64,000 nt of DNA from contig CAZBSH010000002.1 of NCBI GenBank assembly GCA_964494645.1, forward strand, positions 1 through 64,000, written 5' to 3'. The notes beneath the pieces were generated by a model. That model made no database searches, was not told the origin of the DNA, and saw only the letters and a program-made list of their open reading frames with translations. The stretch's first letter is position 1. Each line of letters starts with the position of its first letter. The stretch comes from Christensenella sp964494645. GTDB lineage: Bacteria; Bacillota; Clostridia; Christensenellales; Christensenellaceae. Shown piece by piece: positions 8,257 through 17,544 of this stretch. A program made the translations under genes and the position numbers.

Positions 8257-9558
8257 TTAATAAAGGTGGCGTTTGTCGATCACGCGGACAGCCTTTCCTT
8301 CGCTGCGCGCGATCGTCTTGGGTGCGACCAGATGGACCTCCGCATAGATACCAAGCATAGCCTTCATAGCGTCGATCAACTCTTTTTCCCTGTCATAGAC
8401 CGTGCTGATCGTATCGGAGAACATCTCCGGGGTCATTTCGACCTGCACCTCAAGCTTATCGCTATTCTTTTCGCGGCTCACAATGATCTGGTAATTTGCA
8501 GGATATCCCTTGTTGAGAAGAACGGTTTCGATTTGCGACGGGAATACGTTTACGCCTTTGACGATCAGCATATCGTCGCTGCGACCGAGCGGCTTTGTCA
8601 TCTTTACATGTGTTCTGCCGCACGGACATTTTTCGCGGCTCAAAATACAGATATCGCGTGTACGATAGCGCAGCAGGGGGAAAGCTTCCTTGGTGATACT
8701 GGTGAATACAAGCTCGCCCTTTTCTCCATCTGGCAGGACTTCGCCTGTCACAGGGTCGATGATCTCCGCGATGAAGTGGTCTTCGTTGATGTGCATACCT
8801 GTTTGTGCGCTGCATTCGAACGAAACACCCGGACCGGAGATCTCTGTCAGTCCATAGATATCATAGGCCTTGATGCCAAGTTTCTCTTGGATATCCTGAC
8901 GCATTTCCTCGCTCCACGCTTCAGCGCCGAAAATGCCCGCTTTTAATTTTATTTTGTCTTGCAGACCCATTTCCCAAATTGTTTCCGCCAGAAAAGCGGC
9001 GTAAGAAGGGGTACAGCAAAGAATCGTGGAACCGAGATCCACCATGAACTGGATCTGCCTGTCTGTATTGCCTGACGACATGGGAAGCGTTAGAGAACCG
9101 ACCTTGTGAGAGCCGCCGTTAAGCCCCGGACCTCCTGTAAAAAGCCCGTAGCCATAGCTTACGTGCACGACATCATCCTTGGTACCGCCTGCCGCCATGA
9201 TCGCGCGCGCGCAGCAATCATCCCAAAGGTCGATATCGTGCTGTGTGTAAAACGCCACCACGCGTTTGCCTGTTGTGCCGCTTGTTGACTGGATGCGTAC
9301 GGCATCAGACAGGGGAACTGCCAGCAGACCGTAGGGGTAAGCCTCGCGCAGATCATCTTTGGTTAAAAACGGCAACTTTTTCAGATCGCTTGCAGAATTG
9401 ATATCTTCTGGCTTTACGCCCTTTTCGTCCATCATTTGTTTATAGTAGGGGACGTTTTGATAAACATGATTGACGGTTTTTACAAGACGTTCGTCCTGCC
9501 AGGCTCTGATTTGTTCAGGGGATGCGCATTCGATCTCTTTTTGATAATAATGCTCCAT
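8257..9558 (-). CDS. paaK: Phenylacetate-CoA ligase family protein
   Basis: 433 residues from the ATG at 9558 (preceded by AAAGGAA); the frame is open further upstream but without a site. It is an adenylate-forming enzyme that activates aryl or short acids to CoA thioesters. The ATP-binding loop STSGTTGK is at residues 91-98, the motif YGLTEISGPG in the middle, and the hinge/C-terminal domain RSDDMLIVKGVNVFPSQIE near residue 325. It forms an operon with the ACT protein. True phenylacetate specificity is not shown; indole-acetate, phenylacetate or related fermentation products are all plausible. Confidence 0.9.
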   Translation of the reverse strand: MEHYYQKEIECASPEQIRAWQDERLVKTVNHVYQNVPYYKQMMDEKGVKPEDINSASDLKKLPFLTKDDLREAYPYGLLAVPLSDAVRIQSTSGTTGKRVVAFYTQHDIDLWDDCCARAIMAAGGTKDDVVHVSYGYGLFTGGPGLNGGSHKVGSLTLPMSSGNTDRQIQFMVDLGSTILCCTPSYAAFLAETIWEMGLQDKIKLKAGIFGAEAWSEEMRQDIQEKLGIKAYDIYGLTEISGPGVSFECSAQTGMHINEDHFIAEIIDPVTGEVLPDGEKGELVFTSITKEAFPLLRYRTRDICILSREKCPCGRTHVKMTKPLGRSDDMLIVKGVNVFPSQIETVLLNKGYPANYQIIVSREKNSDKLEVQVEMTPEMFSDTISTVYDREKELIDAMKAMLGIYAEVHLVAPKTIARSEGKAVRVIDKRHLY

Positions 9559-9753
9559 AGTCGGTGGATTCCTTTCCTTTGAACGCCGGGACCCCGGCCA
9601 AATTTCTATTACTATTATCATACCATTTTCCGGTCTGTGCGCAAATAGGAAACTTTATAAATTATGGTAAAATGAAAAGGTAGCGTTACGATACCGTTTC
9701 ATGGTAACATAAAGCAAAACGTCCTATCAGGGTCGGCACAGGGAGAAGACGGT

Positions 9754-11103
9754 ATGAAGCAGGGAAAAATAAGCGCATTATTGCCCGTTTTTGTTTTTTT
9801 GATCGTGTTTATCGGGAGCGGTATCATTTTTCAGGATTTTTATGCGGTTCCGGCTGTGGTCGGTTTCTTGATTGCCTTGATCGTGGCTTTTTTGCAAAAT
9901 CCCAAAAAGAGTTTTTCCGATAAGCTGAATACGGCTGCTAAAGGAATGGGAAATCAGAATGTGATGATCATGTGTCTGGTATTCATTTTGGCAGGCGCTT
10001 TTTCCGGAACAGTACAGGCGTCCGGCGGGGTGGAAAGCGTGGTGAATTTTGCGTTGTCTATCATGCCTCCGGGCATCGCGGTGGCAGGGCTTTTTGTGAT
10101 TGCAAGTTTTATTTCTCTTTCTATGGGGACATCGGTTGGGACGATCGCGGCGCTGGTTCCTATTGCTGTGGGCATCAGTTTAAAAACCGGATTTAGCGGA
10201 GCGTTGTGTGTGGGGGCGGTCGTTTCAGGAGCGATGTTTGGAGACAATCTTTCCATGATCTCTGACACGACCATTGCCGCGACGCGTACGCAGGGCTGTG
10301 CGATGAAGGATAAATTCAGAGAGAATTTTAAAATCGTTCTGCCTGCCGCAATTGTAACACTGGTCATTTTTATTGTTCTGACCATCGGAAAAACATATGA
10401 AATCAGCGGGACGTTTGAATATGACTTTGTAAAGATCATTCCTTATCTGGTTGTGTTGATCGGTGCGCTGGCAGGGCTTAACGTCGTGTTGGTATTGGTG
10501 ATCGGCATTGCGCTTTCGCTGGGGATAGGTGTTTTTTCCGGAACGATTCTGCCGCCGCAAATATTCAGCGTGATCGCCGGAGGACCGGACGGCACAGGCG
10601 GGATCGTTGGGATGTATGACATTACGGTGATCTCTATCTTAGTGGCGGGGATCATTGGTCTTGTGAAGGCGAACGGCGGGATCGATTTTATTCTGGCATC
10701 GATCCGCAAGGTGGTAAAGACAAAAAAAGGCGCGCAATTGGGGATTGCAGCGTTAAGCTCGATGGTCGATGTAGCTACGGCAAATAACACAGTGGCGATC
10801 GTTATCGCAGGACCGATCGCAAAAGACATTGCGGATGAATTTGAGATCGAGCCAAAGCGTACAGCATCGCTGCTCGATATTTTTACGTCAACATGGCAGG
10901 GGATACTTCCTTATGGAGCGCAGCTTTTGTATGCCGCTGCGGGGGCGACTGCCGCGGGGCTTGCGCTTACGCCTATCGATATCATACCGTTTTTGTTTTA
11001 TCCTGCGTTGATGGGCATAAGTGCGCTTATCTGGATATTGACGGGGATTGGAGACAAGCCGCGGAAGCAGAAAAAAGAAAACGAAAAACAACCGCTGCCA
11101 TAA
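9754..11103 (+). CDS. NhaC-family Na+/H+ antiporter
   Basis: 449 residues with about 11-12 hydrophobic segments from residue 8 to 435 and a basic cytoplasmic tail. It has the family stretch SLSMGTSVGTIAALVPIAVG followed by GAMFGDNLSMISDTTIAATRTQG, the conserved GD(N/H)xSxISDTTxxxx ion-path signature. Probable role: exchange of Na+ for H+ (or an organic-acid exchange as in some NhaC relatives). A terminator overlaps its stop codon, so it is monocistronic. Confidence 0.9.
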   Translation: MKQGKISALLPVFVFLIVFIGSGIIFQDFYAVPAVVGFLIALIVAFLQNPKKSFSDKLNTAAKGMGNQNVMIMCLVFILAGAFSGTVQASGGVESVVNFALSIMPPGIAVAGLFVIASFISLSMGTSVGTIAALVPIAVGISLKTGFSGALCVGAVVSGAMFGDNLSMISDTTIAATRTQGCAMKDKFRENFKIVLPAAIVTLVIFIVLTIGKTYEISGTFEYDFVKIIPYLVVLIGALAGLNVVLVLVIGIALSLGIGVFSGTILPPQIFSVIAGGPDGTGGIVGMYDITVISILVAGIIGLVKANGGIDFILASIRKVVKTKKGAQLGIAALSSMVDVATANNTVAIVIAGPIAKDIADEFEIEPKRTASLLDIFTSTWQGILPYGAQLLYAAAGATAAGLALTPIDIIPFLFYPALMGISALIWILTGIGDKPRKQKKENEKQPLP

Positions 11104-11114
11104 GCGGTTTTTTT
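11090..11114 (+). terminator. Terminator after the antiporter
   Basis: AACCGCT pairs with AGCGGTT across a 6-nt loop that contains the stop codon, followed by seven T. Confidence 0.8.
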
Positions 11115-11210
11115 ATAAACGGAATAATGACGAATGAGGATTTTTCAAATAAAAGGAGATTTTCACTAAAATTAGGGTCAAAATCGACTTTTTAATCTAT
11201 AATATAGCTA

Positions 11211-11268
11211 TTGACAAATAAAATAAAATATAATACAGTATAAATAGAAAGTGTTTAACACGTGTTAA
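11211..11268 (+). promoter_or_regulatory. Promoter and perfect palindromic operator before the LacI gene
   Basis: TTGACA at 11211-11216 with a weak -10 (TACAGT, 11234-11239, 17-bp spacer) is followed by the perfect 14-bp palindrome TTAACACGTGTTAA at 11255-11268. It has even symmetry with a central CG, as LacI-family operators do. The position just after the start site fits autorepression. The core ACACGTGT recurs upstream of the ABC importer and GRE 2. Confidence 0.7.
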
Positions 11269-11311
11269 CAAAACGAAGTGTTCACTTGTATACTGTAGGA
11301 AAAGGGGAATT

Positions 11312-12364
11312 ATGAGGAAGACACACAGGATATCGTTAGAAGAGATATCCAAGAAAATCAATATTTCCAGAACCACATTATACAAAGTAATCAATAAAAA
11401 AGGGTACGTTAAGGATTCCACGAAGCAGATCGTGGAGGAAGCGCTGAAGAAATATAATTATGTACCGAACCTGAATGCAAGGGATTTGGCAAGGCACACA
11501 CGGCATTTGATTGGTTACGTTGGTATGGAGTACAGCGCCTCATACTTTTTTACGATGATGCAGTGGGGGCTTAAACGGGCAGTTGATGAATTTGGGGACA
11601 ACGGGCTTGATATCGTGATTTCTAAATCAAGCCATCGTGATCCGCAGAAGCAGGTTGAAGAGATCGACAGGATGCTGCAAGAGGGAATCAGAGATTTTAT
11701 TATCTCGGTCTCGGACGCGGATGTTCTGCGTAACAAGATCGAAGAGCTGCGGGAGATGAAATGCAATATCGTATACCTGAGCCGCTATGCGGAAGATGAA
11801 AATCGGGTATTTGTGGGGGTTGATTACTACCAGAGCGGCGTGTTGGCGGCGGAGATGCTTGGTAAGATGCTGCCGGACGGCGGTAAGGTACAGGTGATGG
11901 TCAGTAATCGGCTGGAGCATGACGTTTATGTCAAAATGCGTTACGATGGATTTATAGACGAGATCAAAAAGTACAAGAACATTGAAGTATTGCCTGTAAA
12001 GCAGGAGATCAACACGGAAAGTGAAGCAGGTGTATATACCAAGCAAGTATTGAATGAGCATAAGGACTTGAAGGGTATTTTTGACATCACATACAAAACG
12101 GATACCGTGGCAGATATGCTGATCCAAAACAACAGGCAGGACAAGATCAGGCTGGTGGGTTTTGACTTATATGAAAAGATTGCGCCATATATTAGGAATT
12201 CGGCAGTAGACGTTATGATATCGCAGGATTTGCCGGGACAGGCCTATTTAGCGGCAAAGTTATTGTTCAACCATGTGTGTTATAACCGACCGTTTGAAAA
12301 AAATAATTACTATTCCAGACTGGATGTAATTGTAGCCTCAAACCTCGAATATTTTGAGTACTAA
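11312..12364 (+). CDS. LacI-family regulator of the glycyl-radical sugar module (predicted)
   Basis: 350 residues. A LacI helix-turn-helix occupies residues 7-55 (ISLEEISKKINISRTTLYKV, hinge NYVPNLNARDLA), followed by a periplasmic-binding-protein-like sensor domain that should bind a sugar or derivative. It sits just upstream of GRE 1. The ATG follows AAGGGGAATT. The perfect palindrome at 11255-11268 is its probable own operator, and the same core upstream of the importer (20031, 20052, 20555) and GRE 2 (26003) suggests it controls the whole module. The effector cannot be named. Confidence 0.88.
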   Translation: MRKTHRISLEEISKKINISRTTLYKVINKKGYVKDSTKQIVEEALKKYNYVPNLNARDLARHTRHLIGYVGMEYSASYFFTMMQWGLKRAVDEFGDNGLDIVISKSSHRDPQKQVEEIDRMLQEGIRDFIISVSDADVLRNKIEELREMKCNIVYLSRYAEDENRVFVGVDYYQSGVLAAEMLGKMLPDGGKVQVMVSNRLEHDVYVKMRYDGFIDEIKKYKNIEVLPVKQEINTESEAGVYTKQVLNEHKDLKGIFDITYKTDTVADMLIQNNRQDKIRLVGFDLYEKIAPYIRNSAVDVMISQDLPGQAYLAAKLLFNHVCYNRPFEKNNYYSRLDVIVASNLEYFEY

Positions 12365-12555
12365 AACACCTGTATAACAAAGAGATTTGAGCATGTGACA
12401 TGAATAAGGTATGCCGTAAGCGGCTTTCGGTCTGTCCCTGAGAGGACAAAAGGGCGGGAGGCTTCTGACGGTTTATCTGTATTTTGTTTATGCTTTTTTT
12501 AACAAAATTGCACAGAAAAACGATTCAGTGATTTATCAGAAAAGGAGAAAGAACA

Positions 12556-15018
12556 ATGAAAGAATTTATGCAGCGGTGCTACGAACTGCTGGACGACAAA
12601 ATCGAATTAACGCCACGCGTAAGCGAGTTAAGAGAGATCTTTTTTTCGCGCGACCTGTCGGTCTGTCCGGAGCGGGCTTTGTTGATCACGCAATCCTATC
12701 AGGAGACAGAAGGTCAGCCGATGGTATTGCGGCGCGCAAAAGCGTTGGACAAAATCCTGAGCGAAATGACGCTTTATGTCAAAGAGGGGGATTTGCTGGT
12801 AGGAAATCTTGCGTCTGTACCTCGCGCGGCGCCTGTATTTCCTGAGTTTTCGGTCGACTGGATCGAAAATGAGCTGAATGGAGACCCGTATTTCTTTGAC
12901 AAACGCCCGGGTGACGCATATCAGGTATCCGAAGAGACCAAAGAGCTGCTGCTCACAAAGGTGATACCGTATTGGCGGGGCAAGACTCATGAAGACAGAG
13001 TGAAATCGCTGTTGCCTGAAGAGACGAGGATCGCTTGTAAAGAAGTAAAGGCGATCGAAGAGGATTGGGTCATGGTGAGCGGAGACGGGCATACGATCCC
13101 GGACTATCAGAAAGTGATCCGTATCGGGATAAACGGTGTCATCAAAGAAGCACAGCAAAAGCTTGATTCCCTGGATATTTCAGATCCTGATGACCTGCAA
13201 AAACGACCGTTTTTGGAAGCGGTCATTATCGCAAACAAAGCGGTGCTTAAATTTGCAAAGCGGTACGCAGAAAAGTTGACGCAGATGGCCGCGGAGGAAA
13301 AGGACGGCAAACGAAAAGAAGAATTGCGGGAAATGGCACGCATTTGCAAGGTAGTACCCGCAGAGCCGGCAACGACTTTTTATGAGGCGATACAGTCCAT
13401 GTTCTTTGTGAACGTTCCGGTGCAGGTAGAAAGCAACGGGCATTCAATCTCTTTCGGACGTGTAGACCAGTATCTTTATCCGTTTTTTATAAATGATCTG
13501 GAGCAAGGCAGTTTGACGATTGATAAGGCATTTGAGATCATGTGCTGTATGTGGCTTAAAGTAACGGAATTTTCCAAGTTGCGTCCGTGGGCGGATACGG
13601 TGGCTTTTGTAGGTAATCCGTTATTTCAAAACCTTACGATTGGCGGACAGACGTTCAATGGACAGGATGCCGTCAATGAGCTTTCTTATTTGGCGCTTGC
13701 GTGTACCAAGAAGTTGACGCTGATTCAGCCTTCGCTTACCGTCCGTGTGTTCCATGGGACGACGGAACGTTTTGTGCGTGAAGCGGTCAAGGTGGTGCGC
13801 AAGGTAGGCAGTATGCCGGCATTTTTTAATGACGAGGTCATTATTCCGTCGATGTTGAACATCGGTTATTCTTATGAGGATGCGGTTGACTACGGCATGG
13901 TAGGCTGTGTGGAGCAAGCGCCGCAGGGAAAGATCGGCGGGCGTTTTGGAGCAGGTTTCCCAAATTTTGCAAAATGGGTGGAACTCGCCTTAAATGGCGG
14001 GAAAGATCCGCGGACAGGTAACAATTGCTGTCCGCAGGAAAAGGATTTGACGACATTTGCATCGTTTGACGAGCTGATGGACGCGTTTTATATGCAGATG
14101 CGCTATTTCTTGAAGCATCATGTTGCGGCGGGGAATGTGGTGGATATTTCGTGGGGAGAAATGACGCCCAATCCTTTCTTATCCGCTATGATAGAGGGAT
14201 GCATCGAGCGTGGAAAAGAAATCAAGGAAGGCGGCGCGAAATACGACTTTACAGGCGGTCAGAATGTGGGCATGATTTCGGCAGCCAACGCGCTCGCAAC
14301 GGTCAAGAAAATCGTGTTTGACGAAAAATTGCTGAGTGCACAGCAGCTAAAGCATGCGCTGGACACCAATTTTGAAGATATGACAACAGAACCGACGGGG
14401 GAAGTGATCCGTCAAATGTTACTTAACGCGGACAGTAAATTTGGGAATGACAACGACGAACCGGATAATATTGCCGCAGAGATCATGAAATATTTTTCGC
14501 AGCATGAAATGCAATATAAGAACACGCGTTATGGCAAAGGGCCTATCGGCGGATTCTTTATTCCATCTACCGCGACGGTGTCTGCGCATGTGCCGGCAGG
14601 CGAATTTGTGGGTGCGACCGCAGATGGTCGCCGGGCGGGAGAGCCCATCACAGAAGGGACATCGGCATACCGTTCCACAGATCGTAAAGGTCCGACGGCG
14701 CTCATGAATTCGTATTCTAAGCTGCCGAGTGTACTGATGCCGGGTGGACAGCTCTTTAACTTGAAGATCACGCCGACATCCGTACAAACGGAGGAGGGCA
14801 TTGATCATTGGGTAGCGCTGATACGCACTTTGTTTGAAAACAAAGGGATGCAGATCCAGTTCAACATTGTTTCGGCGGATGTACTGCACAAGGCGCAGGA
14901 TGCGCCGGATCAGCACAGGGATTTGATCGTACGCGTTGCAGGATTCAGCAGCTATTTTGTGAGCTTATGTCCGCAGGTGCAGGAAGACATCATTGCGAGG
15001 ACAGAACACATTCTTTGA
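12556..15018 (+). CDS. Glycyl radical enzyme 1 (dehydratase/lyase type, substrate unknown)
   Basis: 820 residues of the PFL/GRE superfamily. The thiyl cysteine and base lie in GCVE (Cys451, Glu453) and the glycyl radical loop is RVAGFSSYF (Gly796), followed by the usual end DIIARTEHIL. The Cys-x-Glu pattern and NGHSISFGRVDQ place it with the glycerol dehydratase / choline lyase type of GREs rather than pyruvate formate-lyase, which uses a Cys-Cys pair. After GCVE the sequence reads GKIGGRFGAGF, without the Asp that glycerol and propanediol dehydratases carry there (from memory of those proteins), so those substrates are unlikely. Its activase follows. It is a cytosolic, oxygen-sensitive enzyme. 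Confidence 0.95.
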   Translation: MKEFMQRCYELLDDKIELTPRVSELREIFFSRDLSVCPERALLITQSYQETEGQPMVLRRAKALDKILSEMTLYVKEGDLLVGNLASVPRAAPVFPEFSVDWIENELNGDPYFFDKRPGDAYQVSEETKELLLTKVIPYWRGKTHEDRVKSLLPEETRIACKEVKAIEEDWVMVSGDGHTIPDYQKVIRIGINGVIKEAQQKLDSLDISDPDDLQKRPFLEAVIIANKAVLKFAKRYAEKLTQMAAEEKDGKRKEELREMARICKVVPAEPATTFYEAIQSMFFVNVPVQVESNGHSISFGRVDQYLYPFFINDLEQGSLTIDKAFEIMCCMWLKVTEFSKLRPWADTVAFVGNPLFQNLTIGGQTFNGQDAVNELSYLALACTKKLTLIQPSLTVRVFHGTTERFVREAVKVVRKVGSMPAFFNDEVIIPSMLNIGYSYEDAVDYGMVGCVEQAPQGKIGGRFGAGFPNFAKWVELALNGGKDPRTGNNCCPQEKDLTTFASFDELMDAFYMQMRYFLKHHVAAGNVVDISWGEMTPNPFLSAMIEGCIERGKEIKEGGAKYDFTGGQNVGMISAANALATVKKIVFDEKLLSAQQLKHALDTNFEDMTTEPTGEVIRQMLLNADSKFGNDNDEPDNIAAEIMKYFSQHEMQYKNTRYGKGPIGGFFIPSTATVSAHVPAGEFVGATADGRRAGEPITEGTSAYRSTDRKGPTALMNSYSKLPSVLMPGGQLFNLKITPTSVQTEEGIDHWVALIRTLFENKGMQIQFNIVSADVLHKAQDAPDQHRDLIVRVAGFSSYFVSLCPQVQEDIIARTEHIL

Positions 15019-15052
15019 TGGACGGGAGGAAAAGGCGCGAGGCGCGGAAAAG

Positions 15053-15943
15053 ATGAATGAGAAACCAAAAATATTCAATATACAGCGCTTTAGCACGCAT
15101 GACGGACCGGGTATCCGTACGGTGGTTTTTTTGAAGGGATGCCCGCTACGTTGCGCGTGGTGTTCCAATCCTGAATCACAGCCGATGGAAATAAGCATCT
15201 TTTTTCATGAAGAGCTTTGCATTGGCTGTGGACGGTGCGTTACGGTTTGTCCGCAAAAGATACAGGTAGGCATGCAGGGGCGGGATCCCAATTGTATCCA
15301 TTGCGGGGCTTGTGCCCGAATGTGTCCTGCACAGGCGTTGGAGTTAATGGGCAAAGAAATGACGATGGACGAGATCATGAGGGAAATTGATAGTGACGCA
15401 GCGTATTACCGCAATTCGGGCGGTGGCGTTACGGTATCGGGCGGAGAAGCGCTCATGCATCCGGATTTCGTATGTGCTCTGGCGGACGCGGTAAAGGATG
15501 CGGGGTATCATCTTGCGTTGGAAACGACGGGGTTTGCCAGTTGGTTTGTTGCAAATCGCGTATTCGCAAAGTTTGATTTGCTGCTTTATGATATCAAGCA
15601 TATGGACGACGAAAAGCATAAAAGATATACGGGCGTATCCAATGAATTGATCCTCAGTAACGCGAAACGCGCAGCGAAAGCGGGTTACAAGATGATTTTT
15701 CGTGTGCCGCTTTTGGGCGGTGTGAATGCGGACGAAGAAAATATTACGGCGCTGCGTGATTTTGCGGTCGAGTGCGGCGTGAAGGAAGTAGATTTTTTGC
15801 CCTATCACGCGTTTGGCGAGTCAAAATATGCGCAACTGGGCGAGGCGTATGTGTGTGATGCATACAGACCGGAACAGGACGTGATCGACGCGCTGAAACA
15901 GATCCTTACGGACGAGGGCATCAGTGTGAATGTAGGCGGATAA
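15053..15943 (+). CDS. Radical-SAM activase for glycyl radical enzyme 1
   Basis: About 296 residues from the ATG at 15053; an earlier in-frame TTG at 14993 overlaps the GRE gene, but the extra residues are not family-like. The radical-SAM cluster motif is CPLRCAWC (CxxxCxxC) near residue 30. Two extra 4Fe-4S motifs follow (CIGCGRCVTVCP and CIHCGACARMCP), the standard insert of non-PFL GRE activases. Further motifs are GGGVTVSGGEAL and YDIKHMD. It transfers a hydrogen atom from Gly796 of the adjacent GRE using S-adenosylmethionine. The Shine-Dalgarno site is weak, so translation may be coupled to the GRE. Confidence 0.95.
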   Translation: MNEKPKIFNIQRFSTHDGPGIRTVVFLKGCPLRCAWCSNPESQPMEISIFFHEELCIGCGRCVTVCPQKIQVGMQGRDPNCIHCGACARMCPAQALELMGKEMTMDEIMREIDSDAAYYRNSGGGVTVSGGEALMHPDFVCALADAVKDAGYHLALETTGFASWFVANRVFAKFDLLLYDIKHMDDEKHKRYTGVSNELILSNAKRAAKAGYKMIFRVPLLGGVNADEENITALRDFAVECGVKEVDFLPYHAFGESKYAQLGEAYVCDAYRPEQDVIDALKQILTDEGISVNVGG

Positions 15944-15974
15944 CAAGTCAAATACCAATATAATTTCCTGTAAA

Positions 15975-16003
15975 AAAGAGGCGCATACGCGCCTCTTTGC
16001 TTT
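15975..16003. terminator. Bidirectional terminator between GRE activase and DUF2182 gene
   Basis: Perfect 10-bp stem AAAGAGGCGC with a 4-nt loop between two convergent genes; A and T runs flank both sides. Confidence 0.85.
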
Positions 16004-16012
16004 TATGTCTTT

Positions 16013-16855
16013 CTATGGTGCGGTAAGCATTAAGATGCCCATGATACATAAGATCGCGCCTGCTATGATCAGGAGCCAACCCACGATCTTACTTAAGAGC
16101 GTACCAAACTTTGCGTTTTTTTCAAAAAACATGATCAATGTGAAAAGTCCCATCCAAAAGAGGTTCATCATGCCGAGCGGGAATAGTACGATCATCAGTG
16201 CCCAGCAACAGCCGATGCATTCCAACCCATGCTTCATGCCCGTAAAAAGAGCGCCGCTGCTGCCCGCCTTCCAGTTGTGAAGCACAAAAGTCAGCGGATG
16301 CTGACAGCCGCGCATACAGGCGTTTTTGAGAGGACTGAGCTGATAGATTCCCGCGAGCAGGAAAATGGCAGCGACGCCGATCAATGTGTGCGTCCAACTG
16401 GTAAAAAGATCGCCGACCAGCAAAATGATACCTTCTCCAACGAGCCAGCAAACGATGCCGAACAAAGCCCATAAAAGCACGTAGCCAATAATAAACATTG
16501 TGGTGGGAGAGCTGCCGAAACCCTGTTGTTTGCGGCGGGTACTGATCGTATGGAAAGCAAAAATCATGGGAACGGCTGTTGGCAGCATCATACCGATGCA
16601 CATAATGACCCACATAGGAACAAACATGGAAAAAGGAGGCATTGTGGGAGCGTAGGCTGCGGAAGCGAGGCGTTCTGTCATCAGATCGTCCATCGCCGGA
16701 TCGGCTGCACCCGTCATATCCATAGACATACCTGCCATATCCCCGGAATTTGAGGACACTGCCGTATATACCCACGCACCTATAGTGAGCGCAACGATAA
16801 TGAGGAGTATCACGATTTTTTCTTTGTTGAGAAATGGCTTTTTTTGTTCGCTCAT
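16013..16855 (-). CDS. DUF2182 predicted metal-binding membrane protein
   Basis: About 280 residues from the ATG at 16855, which overlaps the ABC gene's stop by 4 nt. It has an N-terminal helix (about 14-34), a Met/Asp-rich external stretch (SGDMAGMSMDMTGAADPAMDD), then about six more helices. Motifs include MWVIMCIGMMLPTAVPM, CMRGCQHP and GLECIGCCWALM, the conserved Cys/Met features of DUF2182 (COG5486), annotated as metal-binding but without a proven function. It is last in a tightly coupled operon with ABC, FtsX, DUF4418 and DUF1326 proteins. Met-rich runs often bind Cu(I); here that is only a suggestion. Confidence 0.88.
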   Translation of the reverse strand: MSEQKKPFLNKEKIVILLIIVALTIGAWVYTAVSSNSGDMAGMSMDMTGAADPAMDDLMTERLASAAYAPTMPPFSMFVPMWVIMCIGMMLPTAVPMIFAFHTISTRRKQQGFGSSPTTMFIIGYVLLWALFGIVCWLVGEGIILLVGDLFTSWTHTLIGVAAIFLLAGIYQLSPLKNACMRGCQHPLTFVLHNWKAGSSGALFTGMKHGLECIGCCWALMIVLFPLGMMNLFWMGLFTLIMFFEKNAKFGTLLSKIVGWLLIIAGAILCIMGILMLTAP

Positions 16856-17544
16856 AAGCATACCTTTTCAGAAAGCGCTTCTTCCCTTAAGCTGCCGGAA
16901 GACATTTTAAACAGTCTGTTTCCGTAGCCTACGTTATCAAGATCGTGTGTTGCCATCAGGATAGCCGTTCCGTGGGAACAAATGGCGGAGAACAGCTCCA
17001 TGATGCCCTGTGTGGTTTGCGCGTCGATATCCCCTGTCGGCTCGTCTGCCAACAGCAGCAAAGGTCTGTTCATCAGCGCGCGCGCAATGGCTACTCGTTT
17101 GATCTCGCCGCCTGACAGCTCGGAGGGGTAGCTGTTTTCCTTACCATGCAGACCGACCTGCTCAAGCAGTTCGCGCGCGCGGGAAACACCGTTCCCTTCA
17201 TGTTTTTGCAGAAAATGCGGCAGACGAACGTTGTTAAGCGCGCTAAGGTTTGGAAGAAGACTCAGCCCCTGCGGAATATATCCCAGTCGAGAGTTGCGCA
17301 GGCACGCCATTTCAAGCTCGTTCATGGTGGCGATATCGCTGCCCTCAAACAAAATCCTGCCGGAGGTGGGGCGCAGCAATCCCGCTGCCATATTGAGGAG
17401 TGTCGATTTTCCACTGCCCGATTTTCCGATGATGCTGATGAAATCTCCGCTGTACAGACAGAAATCAACTTGTTTGACAGCGGTAAAAAAGCCTGCGCTT
17501 TTTTGATATTTTCTGGTGACATTCTCGTATTGTAACAACATCAT
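16852..17544 (-). CDS. ABC transporter ATPase, LolD/MacB type
   Basis: 230 residues. Walker A GKSGSGKSTLLN near residue 40, signature LSGGEIKRVAIARAL, Walker B LLLLADEPTGDID and the H-loop ATHD are all present. It is the MacB/LolD/FtsE type that works with FtsX-like permeases in mechanotransmission rather than classical transport. The start overlaps the FtsX stop (ATGA type) and its stop overlaps the DUF2182 start, so all are translationally coupled. Confidence 0.93.
   Translation of the reverse strand: MMLLQYENVTRKYQKSAGFFTAVKQVDFCLYSGDFISIIGKSGSGKSTLLNMAAGLLRPTSGRILFEGSDIATMNELEMACLRNSRLGYIPQGLSLLPNLSALNNVRLPHFLQKHEGNGVSRARELLEQVGLHGKENSYPSELSGGEIKRVAIARALMNRPLLLLADEPTGDIDAQTTQGIMELFSAICSHGTAILMATHDLDNVGYGNRLFKMSSGSLREEALSEKVCL

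Noticed and set aside
12365..12555. Possible structured RNA in the GRE 1 leader (several short hairpins)
   Set aside because: Stems are short and match no riboswitch I know; could be chance.
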